64,000 bases of DNA from Thermoleophilaceae bacterium (GCA_030447725.1 JAUJOQ010000005.1:208915-272914); one strand, 5' to 3'. Counted from the stretch's first letter, positions 16,782 through 26,050 are shown. Program-made: numbers and translations. Notes: generated from the sequence alone by a model not told the origin.

Positions 16782-17531
16782 TCACCCTTGGAGGGGCGCG
16801 GCGGTTTCGATGTCTTCAGCAGGCGCGTCGCCCGAAGCCTCTTCAGCGGCGGCTGTGTCCTCCTCGGTGGGAGCATTGCCGGAGTCGCCGGAGGGAGCGT
16901 CCTCGGCGGGAGGTGCCTCCTCGGTCTCGGCAGCCGGTGCCTCCTCGGTCTCGGCGGCCGGTGCCTCCTCGGTCTCGGCGGCAGGGGCCTCGGCGGCCGC
17001 GGGAGCCTCTCCGCTTACGAGCCCCTGATCGGCGATCTGGCCGAGCTGTGAGGCGAGGCCCTGAATCAGCTGGTGCAAACCACGCACAAGGCCGGTGACC
17101 GGCGAGGCGAGCACACCCACGAGCTGGCCTTGAAGCACCTGCTGCGAGGGCAGCTTGGCTATCGCCTCGATCTGGTCGATCGAGAGGGCGGCGCCGTCCA
17201 TCGTGCCGCCCTTGAACTCGAGCACCTGGTTCTCGCGGCGGAAGGTGGCGATCACCTTGGCGGCCAGGGCGGCGTCGCCGCGGACGAAGGTGAAGGCGGT
17301 GGGACCCTCGAGCAGCTCCTTGAGGCCCTCGGCTCCGGCCTGGTCGGCCGCGAGCTCGGTGAGCGTGTTCTTGACCACCCTCAGGGTGGCGTCGGCCTCC
17401 TCGAGACGTTCGCGCAGCGTGGCGGCCTGGGGCACCGAGATGCCGCGGTAGTCGATGGCGAAGACCGCCTCCGACTCCTTGATCTGGCCTGCCACCTCTT
17501 CGATGACCGCTGCCTTCTGATCTCTGTTCAT
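16782..17531 (-). CDS. rplJ: 50S ribosomal protein L10 with long acidic tail
   Basis: Residues 1-165 are a normal L10 (MNRDQKAAVIEEVAGQIKES, AIDYRGISVPQAATLRERL). An 80-residue tail follows, made of Ala/Pro/Glu with three near-identical EAPAAETE units (24-nt repeats), ending at a TGA at 16784-16782. The next frame continues with the same kind of composition (DRAQPAEPAASQE twice) up to a TAG just before the rplL ATG, so the tail seems to have been shortened by a frameshift near 16785-16800. The L10 N-domain binds 23S rRNA; its C-terminal helix binds L7/L12. Tail function is unknown. Confidence 0.93.
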   Translation of the reverse strand: MNRDQKAAVIEEVAGQIKESEAVFAIDYRGISVPQAATLRERLEEADATLRVVKNTLTELAADQAGAEGLKELLEGPTAFTFVRGDAALAAKVIATFRRENQVLEFKGGTMDGAALSIDQIEAIAKLPSQQVLQGQLVGVLASPVTGLVRGLHQLIQGLASQLGQIADQGLVSGEAPAAAEAPAAETEEAPAAETEEAPAAETEEAPPAEDAPSGDSGNAPTEEDTAAAEEASGDAPAEDIETAAPLQG

Positions 17532-17550
17532 GGTGTCTGCACGTTCCTCG

Positions 17551-17655
17551 GTGGAAAGAAAAGAGCCCGCACGCAGGCGGGCTCGAGGAGGAACTGCTCT
17601 CTCGGCTTGGCCTGCACCGGTCTTAGGGATGCCGGTGGTCTGGGGCAGGAAGTTC
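17551..17655 (-). promoter_or_regulatory. L10 leader with intrinsic-terminator-like attenuator
   Basis: The spacer before rplJ reads on the minus strand as CCTAAGACCGGTGCAGGCC-like sequence, which resembles the L10 leader RNA, followed by a perfect 8-bp hairpin GAGCCCGC-(6 nt)-GCGGGCTC at 17563-17584 and then CTTTTCTTTCC. Known L10 leaders bind the L10-L12 complex and end in a terminator to give autogenous control of rplJL. The hairpin and T-rich tract are seen directly; the assignment as an L10 leader is by similarity and position. Confidence 0.7.
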
Positions 17656-17659
17656 TCGG

Positions 17660-18379
17660 TCAGCCTACCGCTACGGCCTCCTCGGGGTCGGCCCGCGCTC
17701 CAGGGTCCACCCGGACCCCCGGGCCCATGGAGGTCGAGATCGTGATCGTGTGGATGTAGCGGCCCTTGGCGGCGGCAGGCTTGGCGCGGTGGATCTCCTC
17801 GATCAGCGCAGAGTAGTTGTCAAGCAGCGCGCCGGCCTCGAAGTCGGCCTTGCCGATCGGCAGGTGCACGATCGCGTGACGGTCGGTGCGGTACTCGATC
17901 TTGCCGGCCTTTGACTCCGACACGGCCCTGGCGACGTCGTTGGTCACGGTGCCCACCTTGGGATTCGGCATCTTGCCCTGGGGGCCGAGCACGCGGCCGA
18001 GGCGCCCGACCACCGACATCATGTCCGGTGTGGCGATGGCCACGTCGAAGTCGGTGAACCCCTCCTCGACCTTCTTGGCGAGGTCTTCGTCGCCCACATG
18101 ATCGGCACCGGCCTCCTCGGCCTCGCGTGCCCTGTCGCCCTTCGCGAACACGGCCACCGTCATCTCCTTGCCCAGGCCGTGCGGGAAGGCGATCGTGCCC
18201 CGCAGCTGCTCCTCGGCGTGGCGCACGTTGAGCCCGGTGCGGATGTGGACCTCCACGGTCTCCGGGAACTTCGCGCCCTCGAACCCGCGGATCAGGTCGA
18301 CCGCCTCGCGCGGCGCATAGCGGTGCTCGCGGTCGACCTTCTCGAGATTGTTGCGGTAGCGCTTCCCGTGCTTGGGCAT
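17660..18379 (-). CDS. rplA: 50S ribosomal protein L1
   Basis: A 239-residue L1 ([60 protein letters not shown]). ATG 18379 is chosen because GGAGGTAACCA precedes it; an upstream in-frame start at 18400 would include the ribosome-binding site. L1 forms the L1 stalk on 23S rRNA and controls the L11 operon. The C-terminus has a short Gly/Pro/Asp/Ala-rich extension after [10 protein letters not shown]. It lies 64 bases after rplK. Confidence 0.97.
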   Translation of the reverse strand: MPKHGKRYRNNLEKVDREHRYAPREAVDLIRGFEGAKFPETVEVHIRTGLNVRHAEEQLRGTIAFPHGLGKEMTVAVFAKGDRAREAEEAGADHVGDEDLAKKVEEGFTDFDVAIATPDMMSVVGRLGRVLGPQGKMPNPKVGTVTNDVARAVSESKAGKIEYRTDRHAIVHLPIGKADFEAGALLDNYSALIEEIHRAKPAAAKGRYIHTITISTSMGPGVRVDPGARADPEEAVAVG

Positions 18380-18443
18380 TTGGTTACCTCCGCGGGGCAT
18401 CGGCGCCCCGCGACTTGATGTCGTTGATCGGCATCACGCCTCC

Positions 18444-18866
18444 CTACTTGACGTCCACGCCCATCGAGCGCGCGGTGCCCTCGATGATCTTCGTGGCCTG
18501 GTCGACGTCGTTTGCGTTGAGGTCGGGCATCTTCTTCTCGGCGATCTCGCGTACCTGTGCCTTGCTGATCGTGCCCACCTTCGCGCGGTTGGGCTCGCCC
18601 GAGCCCTTCTCGACGCCGATCGCCTGCTTTATCAGCACGGCAGCGGGCGGAGTCTTGGTGATGAAGGTGAACGAGCGGTCCTCGAAGACGGTGATCACCA
18701 CGGGGATGGTCGTGCCCGCGTCGCCCTGGGTCTGGGCGTTGAAGGCCTTGCAGAACTCCATGATGTTCACGCCGTGCTGGCCGAGCGCAGGACCCACCGG
18801 CGGCGCGGGGTTGGCCGCCGCGCCGGGAACCTGCAGCTTGATCTCTGTGAGGACTTTCTTGGCCAT
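18444..18866 (-). CDS. rplK: 50S ribosomal protein L11
   Basis: A 140-residue L11 of standard length ([40 protein letters not shown], and the C-terminal RNA-binding domain with [20 protein letters not shown]). It binds the GTPase-associated centre of 23S rRNA and is needed for the stringent response via RelA-type enzymes. It follows nusG by 15 bases and precedes rplA, the usual bacterial order. Confidence 0.98.
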   Translation of the reverse strand: MAKKVLTEIKLQVPGAAANPAPPVGPALGQHGVNIMEFCKAFNAQTQGDAGTTIPVVITVFEDRSFTFITKTPPAAVLIKQAIGVEKGSGEPNRAKVGTISKAQVREIAEKKMPDLNANDVDQATKIIEGTARSMGVDVK

Positions 18867-18881
18867 TCGCGCTCCAGCTTC

Positions 18882-19403
18882 CTAGATCTTCTTGACCTGG
18901 TCGAAGCCGACTTCCACCGGGGTCTCCCTACCGAAGATGGATACCAGCACCTTGAGCCTGGCGCCGTCCTCGTTGATCTCCGAGATCTCGCCGGAGAAGT
19001 CCGAGAGCGGTCCGGACACCACCTTGACCGACTCGCCGATCGAGAACTGTGCGCGCGTGCGGGGGCGTTCGGCGGCCTCGCGGTTGAGCAGGCGGTCGAC
19101 CTCGGGCTGGGAGAGCGGAACGGGCTTCTGCGAGGCGCCGACGAAGCCGGTCACGCCCGGAGTGTTCTTCACGAGGCCCCAGGAGTCGTCGGTGAGGTTC
19201 ATGTTCACGAGCAGGTAGCCCGGCATCGTGCGCTGCTCCTTTGAGATCTTCTGGCCGTCCTTCATCTCCTGCACCTGCTCGGTGGGGATCACGACCTGGC
19301 GCACGGCGGTCTGCTGGCTGAGGGACTGGACCCTGTGCTCGAGGTTCTGCTTGACCTTCTTCTCGTGGCCTGAATAGGTGTTGACGGCATACCAGCGAAA
19401 CAT
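18882..19403 (-). CDS. nusG: Transcription termination/antitermination factor NusG
   Basis: A 173-residue NusG. The NGN domain starts MFRWYAVNTYSGHEKKVKQN and includes MPGYLLVNMNL. The C-terminal KOW domain is IGESVKVVSGPLSDFSGEIS. ATG 19403 is the canonical start; upstream in-frame sequence is the tail of secE in another frame. Length is short for actinobacteria, which often carry a long N-terminal acidic extension; here that kind of extension is on SecE instead. NusG links RNA polymerase with Rho or the ribosome. Confidence 0.97.
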   Translation of the reverse strand: MFRWYAVNTYSGHEKKVKQNLEHRVQSLSQQTAVRQVVIPTEQVQEMKDGQKISKEQRTMPGYLLVNMNLTDDSWGLVKNTPGVTGFVGASQKPVPLSQPEVDRLLNREAAERPRTRAQFSIGESVKVVSGPLSDFSGEISEINEDGARLKVLVSIFGRETPVEVGFDQVKKI

Positions 19404-19420
19404 TTGGAGGGCGGGCTTCC

Positions 19421-20011
19421 TTAGAGAAGAGCTTGAATTAGGCGGGAGAAGATCGCGTCCAGCAGGCCGAGGTAGCCGCCCGCGATCAAGACGAAGCCGA
19501 GGACCACGCCGGTCAGCGTGGTGAGGGCCTGGCGATCCGGCCACTGTACGCGAGCCAACTCGGCCCTGACTGCGAAGAGGAACTGTACGAAACGCGGGCG
19601 GTCCTTGTGGTCCGCCTCGGCGTCGCCCCGGCGACCCTTGGGGCCGGTGGTGGCGACCACGTCCTCCTCGGGCTGGTCTGCAGCCGGATCGAAGTGCTCT
19701 TCATCATCGAGGTCGGGCTCGTCGTCGAGCACCTCGTCGGAGCGGCCGAGGTCCTCGGGCGGGGCGTTGGCCTGGAGATCGACGTACTCGCGCAACTCCT
19801 CCTCGGACTCGGCGGGAACGGGGTCGGGAGCAGGAGCCGGCGGCTGGACCGCGTCTCCGTCGGTCCGCGCCGAGTCGGGCCGCGCGGAGTCGGGCTGTGG
19901 GGAGTCGGGCCGTGGGGAGTCGGGCCGTGCGGAGTCGGGCCGTGCGGAGTCGGGCCGGCCGGACTTTCGCCTGGCCTGCCGCTCCTTCGCCCGTTGCCGA
20001 TTCCTCGCCAC
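19421..20011 (-). CDS. secE: Preprotein translocase SecE with long repeat-containing N-terminus
   Basis: The last 60 residues are a typical SecE: RFVQFLFAVRAELARVQWPD followed by one membrane segment (LTGVVLGFVLIAGGYLGLLD) and an amphipathic end. The preceding 136 residues are unusual: a basic start (VARNRQRAKERQARRKSG), seven degenerate five-residue units of the type A/P-R/Q-P-D-S encoded by 15-nt repeats, and an acidic stretch (DDEPDLDDEEHFDPAADQPE). SecE clamps SecY in the Sec translocon. The start is GTG at 20011; initiation further downstream cannot be excluded. Confidence 0.93.
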   Translation of the reverse strand: MARNRQRAKERQARRKSGRPDSARPDSARPDSPRPDSPQPDSARPDSARTDGDAVQPPAPAPDPVPAESEEELREYVDLQANAPPEDLGRSDEVLDDEPDLDDEEHFDPAADQPEEDVVATTGPKGRRGDAEADHKDRPRFVQFLFAVRAELARVQWPDRQALTTLTGVVLGFVLIAGGYLGLLDAIFSRLIQALL

Positions 20012-20048
20012 GGGACCCCTACGCGCGCGCCGGCGTGCAGACAGCCCC

Positions 20049-20142
20049 GGGGAGGAGCGCAGCCGGAACGTCTCGGGAGGAGCGCAGCCGGAACGTTGTT
20101 CCGGCGAGCACCGCACCGAAGAATCTCCGGCGAGCACCGCAC
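20049..20142. repeat. Nested hairpin repeat, copy 2
   Basis: The spacer between rpmG and secE has two copies of GGAGGAGCGCAGCCGGAACG, with the second running into a perfect hairpin CCGGAAC-GTT-GTTCCGG, and then two copies of CGAGCACCGCACC. The flanking words are shared with copy 1 at 14454-14563, while the hairpin core is different in sequence but again self-complementary. Confidence 0.75.
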
Positions 20143-20149
20143 CTTCCCT

Positions 20150-20314
20150 TCATCGCGTCTCCTTGTGCGGGGTGTGCTGCCCGCACCAGCGGCAGTGCTT
20201 GCGCAGCTCGATGCGGTCGGGGTTGTTCCGCTTCGATTTCTGCGTCTGATAGTTGCGCCGCTTGCACTCCTGGCACTCCAGGGTGACGGCGATTCTTACG
20301 TCTCCGCGAGCCAT
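20150..20314 (-). CDS. rpmG: 50S ribosomal protein L33, zinc-binding type
   Basis: A 54-residue L33 ([20 protein letters not shown]) with two CxxC pairs, CQEC and CRWC, so it is the zinc-containing C+ form. The start has AGGAGCC just upstream. A stem of GGCCGG and CCCC/GGGG arms with a T-rich loop lies upstream at 20338-20367 on the minus strand and may be a leader or terminator structure. It heads the secE-nusG-rplKA cluster, the common actinobacterial position. Confidence 0.96.
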   Translation of the reverse strand: MARGDVRIAVTLECQECKRRNYQTQKSKRNNPDRIELRKHCRWCGQHTPHKETR

Positions 20315-20420
20315 GGCTCCTGAAAGGGGTCGTGAATGGCCGGGGGCAAAGAAAAACCCCGCCGGCCGCGAGGTTCGAGAGAGGATAGCGGGGGCCTGAC
20401 AATCCCGTGTGGTCGCTGGC

Positions 20421-21698
20421 TTACTCGCGGACCCGCGCCTGCGAGCGGCCAGGAGGGCCGCCGAGTCCGAGTGCACACTGCGCGCGGTCAGCGATGAGAC
20501 TGCCCAGCGGCAGCGACGATGTCGCGGCCGGCGAGGGGGCGCTCACGACATGGAGCACCCGCCCCTGGACCGATAGCTGAAAGTCGTCGACGAGTGAGCC
20601 GTCACGTGCCAGGGGTTGGGCACGCACGCCCGCCCCGGCCGGCACGAGATCGCCATCGCCGAGCGCAGGCACGTAGCGGCGCGCGTCTGCAAGGAAGGCC
20701 CGCCGGCTGGTGGCCATGGCCAACTCGCGCAGGCCGGTGCGCCACCACCGCCGCGCCATCCGCCAGGTGCCCGGCCAGGCGAGCGTCTTGCGAACGTCGG
20801 CGGGCGCGATCCGCCCGAGCCGGTAGGCGTCGGGCGCCCCGACCATCAGAGCGGTGGGACCGACGATCACGCGATCGCCGGCCGTGCGCGTGAAGTGCAT
20901 GCCGAGGAAGGGCAGAGTCGCGTCCGGCACCGGGTAGACCAGACCATTGACGAGGTCGGTCCGCTGGGGCCGCAGCTGCTGGTAGGCGCCGCGGAAGTAC
21001 ACGGGGCGAGGCGTGTCCCGCCCGGGCCGCGGCGCAAGCCGTCCCGCCCATGCTCCGGCGCAGACGATCGCGTGCCCGGCCACGGTCTGACCGCGGGCGT
21101 GATGGATGACGACCTCGCCGCCCGTGCCCACCACCTTCTCGACCGCGCAGCCGAGCGTCACCGAGCCGCCGGCTCCCTCGACGTCGGCGGCATAGGCGTG
21201 TGCGACCGCGGCGAAGTCGATGACCGCGGTGTGAGGACTGTGCAGCGCCGCGATCCCGCGGACCTCTGGCTCGAGCTCGCGCAGCTCGGCCGCGTCGATC
21301 CGCCTGATGCCGGGAACGCCGTTGCGGCGGGCACGGGCCTCGAGCTCGGCAAGGCCGCTCAGCTCGGCTGCGTCGAGCGCGACGATCGCCTTGCCGACCT
21401 CGCGCAGGGCGATGTCGCGACGCTCGCAGTAGGCGCGCAGCTCGCGCGCCCCGAGCACGCAGAGCCGTGCCTTCAGCGATCCGGGGCGGTAGTAGATGCC
21501 CGCGTGAACCACACCCGAGTTGTGCGATGTCTGGTGGGCCGCCAACCTCGGCTCACGCTCGATCACGGCCACGCCGGCGCCGGGGTCGCGCTCGACGAAC
21601 GCGCGGGCCACCGACAGCCCGACGATGCCGGCGCCGACTACGGCTACATCGCAGCGCTCGGGGGGTGGCGGCTGCTCGCCGGTGCCCCAGTCGAGCAT
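20421..21698 (-). CDS. lhgO: L-2-hydroxyglutarate oxidase
   Basis: A 425-residue FAD-dependent oxidoreductase of the DAO fold. The dinucleotide-binding [17 protein letters not shown] is at residues 18-34, followed by the family motif [20 protein letters not shown] (about 57-76) and the C-terminal [14 protein letters not shown] that closes over the flavin. LhgO-type enzymes oxidise L-2-hydroxyglutarate to 2-oxoglutarate and pass electrons to the membrane quinone pool. It is a single gene, divergent from the lactone oxidase operon 59 bases away. The family assignment is good; substrate specificity is by similarity. Confidence 0.88.
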   Translation of the reverse strand: MLDWGTGEQPPPPERCDVAVVGAGIVGLSVARAFVERDPGAGVAVIEREPRLAAHQTSHNSGVVHAGIYYRPGSLKARLCVLGARELRAYCERRDIALREVGKAIVALDAAELSGLAELEARARRNGVPGIRRIDAAELRELEPEVRGIAALHSPHTAVIDFAAVAHAYAADVEGAGGSVTLGCAVEKVVGTGGEVVIHHARGQTVAGHAIVCAGAWAGRLAPRPGRDTPRPVYFRGAYQQLRPQRTDLVNGLVYPVPDATLPFLGMHFTRTAGDRVIVGPTALMVGAPDAYRLGRIAPADVRKTLAWPGTWRMARRWWRTGLRELAMATSRRAFLADARRYVPALGDGDLVPAGAGVRAQPLARDGSLVDDFQLSVQGRVLHVVSAPSPAATSSLPLGSLIADRAQCALGLGGPPGRSQARVRE

Positions 21699-21757
21699 CG
21701 GCCCATCTTGCCACGCTGCCGTGCTCGTAGGGCGCGAAACGGGGGATACTCTCAGCC

Positions 21758-23071
21758 GTGACCGGATGGAGGAACTGGGCGGGAGACCAGGCCTGCTCGC
21801 CCGCCTCCCTGGAGCGGCCCAAGGACACGGACGCGGTGACGGCGGCGGTCACGAGGGCCGCCGCGGAGGGCCGCGGCGTACGGGTGGCCGGGTCCGGTCA
21901 TTCCTTCACCGACGCCGTTCTCACCGACGGCACGCTGCTCTCGCTCGAGCGGATGCGGCGCGTGCTCGACGCCGACCCGGCCGGCGGCCTCGTGCGCGTG
22001 GAGGCGGGAATCACCCTGCGCGAGCTGAACGAAGCGCTCTCAGAGCTGGGGCTCGCCCTCGAAAACCTCGGCGACATCGATGTGCAGTCGGTGGCCGGGG
22101 CCATCGCGACGGGCACGCACGGCACGGGCGGCCGGCTGCGCAACCTCTCGGCGGCCATCGAGTCGGTCGAGCTGGTCACCGCCGACGGCTCGACCGTCGA
22201 GCTGCACCCCGCGGAGGACCCCGACGGCTGGCGCGCCGCGCGCGTGAGCGTCGGGGCGCTCGGGGTCGTGACTGCGGTCACTCTCAGAGCGGTGCCGGCG
22301 TTCACCCTCGAGGGAGTGGACTCCTCGCTGCCACTCGAGGAGGCGCTGGAGCGTCTCGGCGAGCTGATCGACGGCAACGACCACTTCGAGCTCTTCACCT
22401 TCCCCCATTCCGAGCTGGCGCTGACCCGGACCAACAACCGCGTGCAAGGCCCGCCACAGCCCCGCTCCCGCGGCCGCGAGTGGTTCGACGACATGCTCGT
22501 GCGCAACCACCTCTTCGGCGCCTGCTGTCGCATCGGACGCGCCCGGCCGCGGTTGATCCCTCGCATCAACCGCACCATCTCGCGGGCAGCGGGCACCAGC
22601 AGGCGCGTCGACCGCTCGTATGAGATCTTCGCCTCGCCCCGGCGGGTGCGCTTCACCGAGATGGAGTATGCGATCCCCCGGGGGCGGGCCGCCGAGGCGG
22701 TGCGTGCGGTGCGCGCGGTGAGTGACGACGGCGGGTTCGATATCTGCTTTCCGATCGAGGTGCGGTTCGTGGCGCCCGACGACGCCCTGCTCAGCCCCGC
22801 CGCGGGCCGGGACACCTGTCACATCGCCGTGCATTCCTATGAGGGCATGGAGTGGGAGCCCTACTTCCGGGCGGTCGAAGCGGTGATGGACGGCTATGAG
22901 GGACGCCCGCACTGGGGCAAGCGCCACTTCCAGACGGCGCAGACGTTGTCGCGGCGCTACCCCGAGTGGGAGAGCTTCGCGGCGGTGCGCGCGCGTCTGG
23001 ATCCAGGCGGGCTGTTCGCCAACCAGTACGTGGACCGGGTGCTCGGCTCCGCAGCGGCGGCGCCCGCGTGA
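21758..23071 (+). CDS. FAD-linked sugar-lactone oxidase (ALO / gulonolactone-oxidase family)
   Basis: A 437-residue protein. The PCMH-type FAD domain contains [14 protein letters not shown] (about residues 41-54), in which the His is the usual covalent FAD site, and [12 protein letters not shown]. The C-terminal ALO domain includes [10 protein letters not shown] and [17 protein letters not shown]. Relatives oxidise aldonolactones (L-gulono- or D-arabinono-1,4-lactone) or alditols using oxygen or another acceptor. The start is GTG. The stop overlaps the start of the next gene (GTGA), making a three-gene operon with a thioesterase and a zinc dehydrogenase. Confidence 0.85.
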   Translation: MTGWRNWAGDQACSPASLERPKDTDAVTAAVTRAAAEGRGVRVAGSGHSFTDAVLTDGTLLSLERMRRVLDADPAGGLVRVEAGITLRELNEALSELGLALENLGDIDVQSVAGAIATGTHGTGGRLRNLSAAIESVELVTADGSTVELHPAEDPDGWRAARVSVGALGVVTAVTLRAVPAFTLEGVDSSLPLEEALERLGELIDGNDHFELFTFPHSELALTRTNNRVQGPPQPRSRGREWFDDMLVRNHLFGACCRIGRARPRLIPRINRTISRAAGTSRRVDRSYEIFASPRRVRFTEMEYAIPRGRAAEAVRAVRAVSDDGGFDICFPIEVRFVAPDDALLSPAAGRDTCHIAVHSYEGMEWEPYFRAVEAVMDGYEGRPHWGKRHFQTAQTLSRRYPEWESFAAVRARLDPGGLFANQYVDRVLGSAAAAPA

Positions 23072-23496
23072 GCACCCGCGCCGACTATCCCCACCTGCTC
23101 GAGATTCCCACGCGGTGGAACGACAACGACGTCTACGGGCACGTGAACAACGTGGAGTACTACACCTTCTTCGACACGGTGATCAACGCCTGGCTGATCT
23201 CGGCAGGCGGTCTCGACATCCACCGCGGCGAGGCCATCGGCCTGTGCGCGGAGTCGCACTGCGAGTTTCGCTCCGCGTTCGTGTTCCCGGAAACGGTGGA
23301 CGCCTGCCTGCGTGTGGGCTATCTGGGCCGCTCGAGCGTGCGCTACGAGATCGGCCTCTTTCGCCAGGGCGCCGAGGAAGTCCGCGCGACGGGGTGGTTC
23401 GTGCACGTGTTCGTCGACCGTGACTCCCGGCGCTCGGTGGACATCCCTCCCCGGCTGCGGTCGGCTCTCGAGCGGCTGGTGGTGCCCGGCGCGTGA
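23068..23496 (+). CDS. Hotdog-fold acyl-CoA thioesterase (4HBT family)
   Basis: A 142-residue protein with the 4-hydroxybenzoyl-CoA-thioesterase-type motif [20 protein letters not shown] (about residues 14-33), where Asp, His and Asn are the conserved active-site positions. The GTG start overlaps the preceding stop by four bases and the stop overlaps the next GTG, indicating tight coupling in a three-gene operon. Substrate is not evident; the neighbours suggest oxidation of an alcohol or lactone-derived compound through a CoA ester. Confidence 0.88.
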   Translation: MSTRADYPHLLEIPTRWNDNDVYGHVNNVEYYTFFDTVINAWLISAGGLDIHRGEAIGLCAESHCEFRSAFVFPETVDACLRVGYLGRSSVRYEIGLFRQGAEEVRATGWFVHVFVDRDSRRSVDIPPRLRSALERLVVPGA

Positions 23497-24617
23497 AGGT
23501 CCGTGGCGCGGTGCTTCGCGAGATGGGCCTGCCACGCCCCTACGCCGAGTCGCGGCCGCTGGAGATCGTCGAGCTGCACCTTGCCCCGCCCGGGCCCGGC
23601 GAACTGCTGGTGCGGGTGCGCGCCGCGGGCCTGTGTCACTCCGACCTGTCGGTGATCGACGGCTCGCGCCCGCGGGTGATGCCGATGGTGCTGGGCCACG
23701 AGGCCGCCGGCGAGGTGATCGAGACGGGGCCCGGCGCGGGTGGCTTCGAGCCGGGCGACCACGTGGTGCTGACCTTCGTGCCCTCGTGTGGCTCCTGCCT
23801 GGCCTGCCGGTCGGGACGGCCCGCTCTCTGTGGACCCGGCGCGGTCGCCAACACCGCGGGATCGCTGCTCTCGGGTGGACGGCGCTTCAGCGACGGCGGG
23901 GCCGAGCAGCTGCATCACCACCTCGGCGTCTCAGCCTTCGCCGACCACGTGGTGGTGTCGGCCCGCTCGGCGGTTCGCGTCGATAGCGACCTGCGCTTCG
24001 AGGTGGCTGCCCTGTTTGGATGCGCGGTGCTCACCGGAGTCGGGGCGGTGGTCAACACGGCGCGCGCGGCGCCGGGCGAACGCGTGGCGGTGTTCGGCCT
24101 GGGCGGTGTCGGGCTGGCCGCGCTGATGGGGGCGCGCGTGGCGGGAGCGCAGACGCTCGTGGCCGTCGATGTGGTCGAGGCCAAGCTCGGCCTGGCCCGG
24201 CAGCTGGGAGCCACCCACACCGTGTCGGGCGGCGGGGCAACGGTCGCGGCGGTGAAGGCCGCCACCGAGGGCGGCGCCGACTACGCGATCGAGACGGTGG
24301 GCGACGAGCGCGTGCTCAGCGACGCGTACGCGGCCACACGACCCGGAGGCACGACCGTGACCGTCGGCCTCCCCCATCCGGACCGCATGCTGTCGATCCC
24401 CGCGGTGAGCCTCGTGACCGAGGAGCGCACCCTGCGCGGGTCCTATCTCGGCTCGTGCGTGCCCGAGCGCGACCTTCCCCGCTTCATCGGCCTGCACCGG
24501 GCCGGCAGCCTGCCCGTCGAGCGGCTGCTCACCCACCGGCTATCGCTCGACGAGATCAACGAGGGCTTCGACCGCTTGGCGTCGGGCGAGGCGGTGCGCC
24601 AGGCCGTGCTGATGTGA
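23493..24617 (+). CDS. Zinc-dependent alcohol dehydrogenase (MDR family)
   Basis: A 374-residue medium-chain dehydrogenase. The catalytic zinc ligands are in GLCHSDLSV and LGHEAAGEV; the structural-zinc lobe has [16 protein letters not shown] (about residues 92-107). The Rossmann motif [15 protein letters not shown] is at about 193-207. The sequence resembles the class III/mycothiol-dependent type, but no specific substrate can be assigned. The GTG start overlaps the thioesterase stop. It ends the lactone oxidase-thioesterase-dehydrogenase operon. Confidence 0.9.
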   Translation: MKVRGAVLREMGLPRPYAESRPLEIVELHLAPPGPGELLVRVRAAGLCHSDLSVIDGSRPRVMPMVLGHEAAGEVIETGPGAGGFEPGDHVVLTFVPSCGSCLACRSGRPALCGPGAVANTAGSLLSGGRRFSDGGAEQLHHHLGVSAFADHVVVSARSAVRVDSDLRFEVAALFGCAVLTGVGAVVNTARAAPGERVAVFGLGGVGLAALMGARVAGAQTLVAVDVVEAKLGLARQLGATHTVSGGGATVAAVKAATEGGADYAIETVGDERVLSDAYAATRPGGTTVTVGLPHPDRMLSIPAVSLVTEERTLRGSYLGSCVPERDLPRFIGLHRAGSLPVERLLTHRLSLDEINEGFDRLASGEAVRQAVLM

Positions 24618-24672
24618 GCTCGTGGGGCGCACGCCCACGGAGTTGCCGGGCTTGGCTCTGGTCGAAGGGAGC

Positions 24673-24810
24673 TCAGCCGAGCTGTCGCCAAAGAATGCGG
24701 GCCACCATGATCGGCAGGCTGAGGAGCCCGAGAGTCAGCGGCAGGCAGCAGCCGCAGCCCCTTACCTGGACATTGCTACGGCGACGGGGGAAGCGGCGCA
24801 AGCGCGGCAT
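24673..24810 (-). CDS. Small membrane peptide with GCGCCLP motif
   Basis: A 45-residue frame between nhaA and the alcohol dehydrogenase gene. An Arg-rich N-terminus (PRLRRFPRRRSN) is followed by VQVRGCGCCLPLTLGLLSLP and a short hydrophobic helix. GGAG lies five bases before the ATG. The same block, TQVRVGGCCLPIPLGVVAL, occurs in the protein at 37215-37511, which supports both as genes. It starts 34 bases after the nhaA stop on the same strand, so it may be cotranscribed. Function unknown; the paired cysteines at a membrane edge could bind metal or form disulfides (speculative). Confidence 0.6.
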   Translation of the reverse strand: MPRLRRFPRRRSNVQVRGCGCCLPLTLGLLSLPIMVARILWRQLG

Positions 24811-24844
24811 GGTACTCCATGCCGTGCCCGCCGCGCGAGCTGCT

Positions 24845-26050
24845 TCAACCCTCGCGCTGCTCCGTGGTGGGGCGGCGCCGCAGAAGCCAGGCTGCGACGA
24901 ACGCGGCGATCGTCGAGGCGATCAGAACCGCAGCCGCGGCCTGTTCCCGTGCGGAGGGGTCCGACAGGGCGAGTGTGGCGATGAGCAGGCTGACCGTATA
25001 GCCGACTCCGCCGAGGATCGCGACGGGCAGGACGTCAGCCCACCGGACGTCGGGGGGCAGGGAGCCCAGGCGCAGCCGGACGGCCAGACGAGCACCGGCG
25101 AGGATCCCGAGAGGCTTGCCCAAGAGCAGTCCGGCCACGATGCCGAGAGCGATCGGCTCGGAGATCGCTCCGCCGACGGCTCCCAGCGCGATGCCCGCCG
25201 CGGAGAGCGCGAACAGCGGCACGACCACCCCGGCTGAGATCGGGTGCAGCCGGTGCTCGAAGCGCTCGCTCGGAGTGGTGCTCTCCCCGTCCCGGCGGCG
25301 CGTCGGCACGAGCAGTCCGAGGACGATGCCCGCCGCGGTGGCGTGGACGCCGCTCGCGTGGATGCAGATCCACGCCAGCACGGCAAGTGTCCAGAGTCCC
25401 CAAGCCGTGCCGCGACGGCCGCGGAGGAGCGCCCAGAACGCGGCGCACGCAACGGTCGCGGCCAGCAGCCAGAGCGGCTCCAGTCCCGCGGTGAAAAGCA
25501 CGGCGATCAACGCGATAGCGACGAGGTCGTCGATCACGGCCATCGACAGCAGGACCACCCGTACGCCCGAGGGCAGGCCTGAACCGACGAGCGCGAGGAC
25601 GCCGAGCGCGAAGGCGATGTCGGTCGCGACGGGTATCGCCCAGGCACCATCGCTTGCCGCGTCGCCGCCGGACACGGCGATAGCGACGACCGCCGGCGCG
25701 AGGATTCCTCCGATCGCGGCGGCAACGGGCAACGCTGCGGCGCGGCGGTCGGCGAGCTCGCCAACGGTCAGCTCGCGCTTGACCTCCATGCCGGCGACGA
25801 AGAAGAAGATCGCGAGCAGCCCGTCGGCCACCCAGTCGGCCAGCTCGAGGTCGAGGTGAAGCCACTCCGGGCCGATCGAAAGCGCAGTACCCCACACTTC
25901 GCCGTAGGAGCCCTCCGCGAGGTTGGCCCAGACGAGCGCGATCGCCGTGGCCGCGAGCAGCAGCTTGCCGCCGCTCGTCTCCTCGCGCAGGTAGTCGCCG
26001 AGGTCGCCGGCCTGGTTTGTGATGTGTCGCTTGAGCCTGCGGTGGGGCAC
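24845..26050 (-). CDS. nhaA: Na+/H+ antiporter NhaA
   Basis: A 401-residue antiporter with 11-12 hydrophobic segments. Key family blocks are present: FFFVAGMEVKRELTVGEL, PVATDIAFALGVLALVG, and AVIDDLVAIALIAV with the paired Asp that bind Na+ or H+. It exchanges external protons for internal sodium in the cytoplasmic membrane. The start is GTG at 26050. Length is typical. A small Cys-motif peptide lies just downstream. Confidence 0.95.
   Translation of the reverse strand: MPHRRLKRHITNQAGDLGDYLREETSGGKLLLAATAIALVWANLAEGSYGEVWGTALSIGPEWLHLDLELADWVADGLLAIFFFVAGMEVKRELTVGELADRRAAALPVAAAIGGILAPAVVAIAVSGGDAASDGAWAIPVATDIAFALGVLALVGSGLPSGVRVVLLSMAVIDDLVAIALIAVLFTAGLEPLWLLAATVACAAFWALLRGRRGTAWGLWTLAVLAWICIHASGVHATAAGIVLGLLVPTRRRDGESTTPSERFEHRLHPISAGVVVPLFALSAAGIALGAVGGAISEPIALGIVAGLLLGKPLGILAGARLAVRLRLGSLPPDVRWADVLPVAILGGVGYTVSLLIATLALSDPSAREQAAAAVLIASTIAAFVAAWLLRRRPTTEQREG

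Noticed and set aside
20338..20367. tRNA gene in the spacer upstream of rpmG
   Set aside because: The sequence forms a GC-rich hairpin with a T-rich loop, not a cloverleaf.
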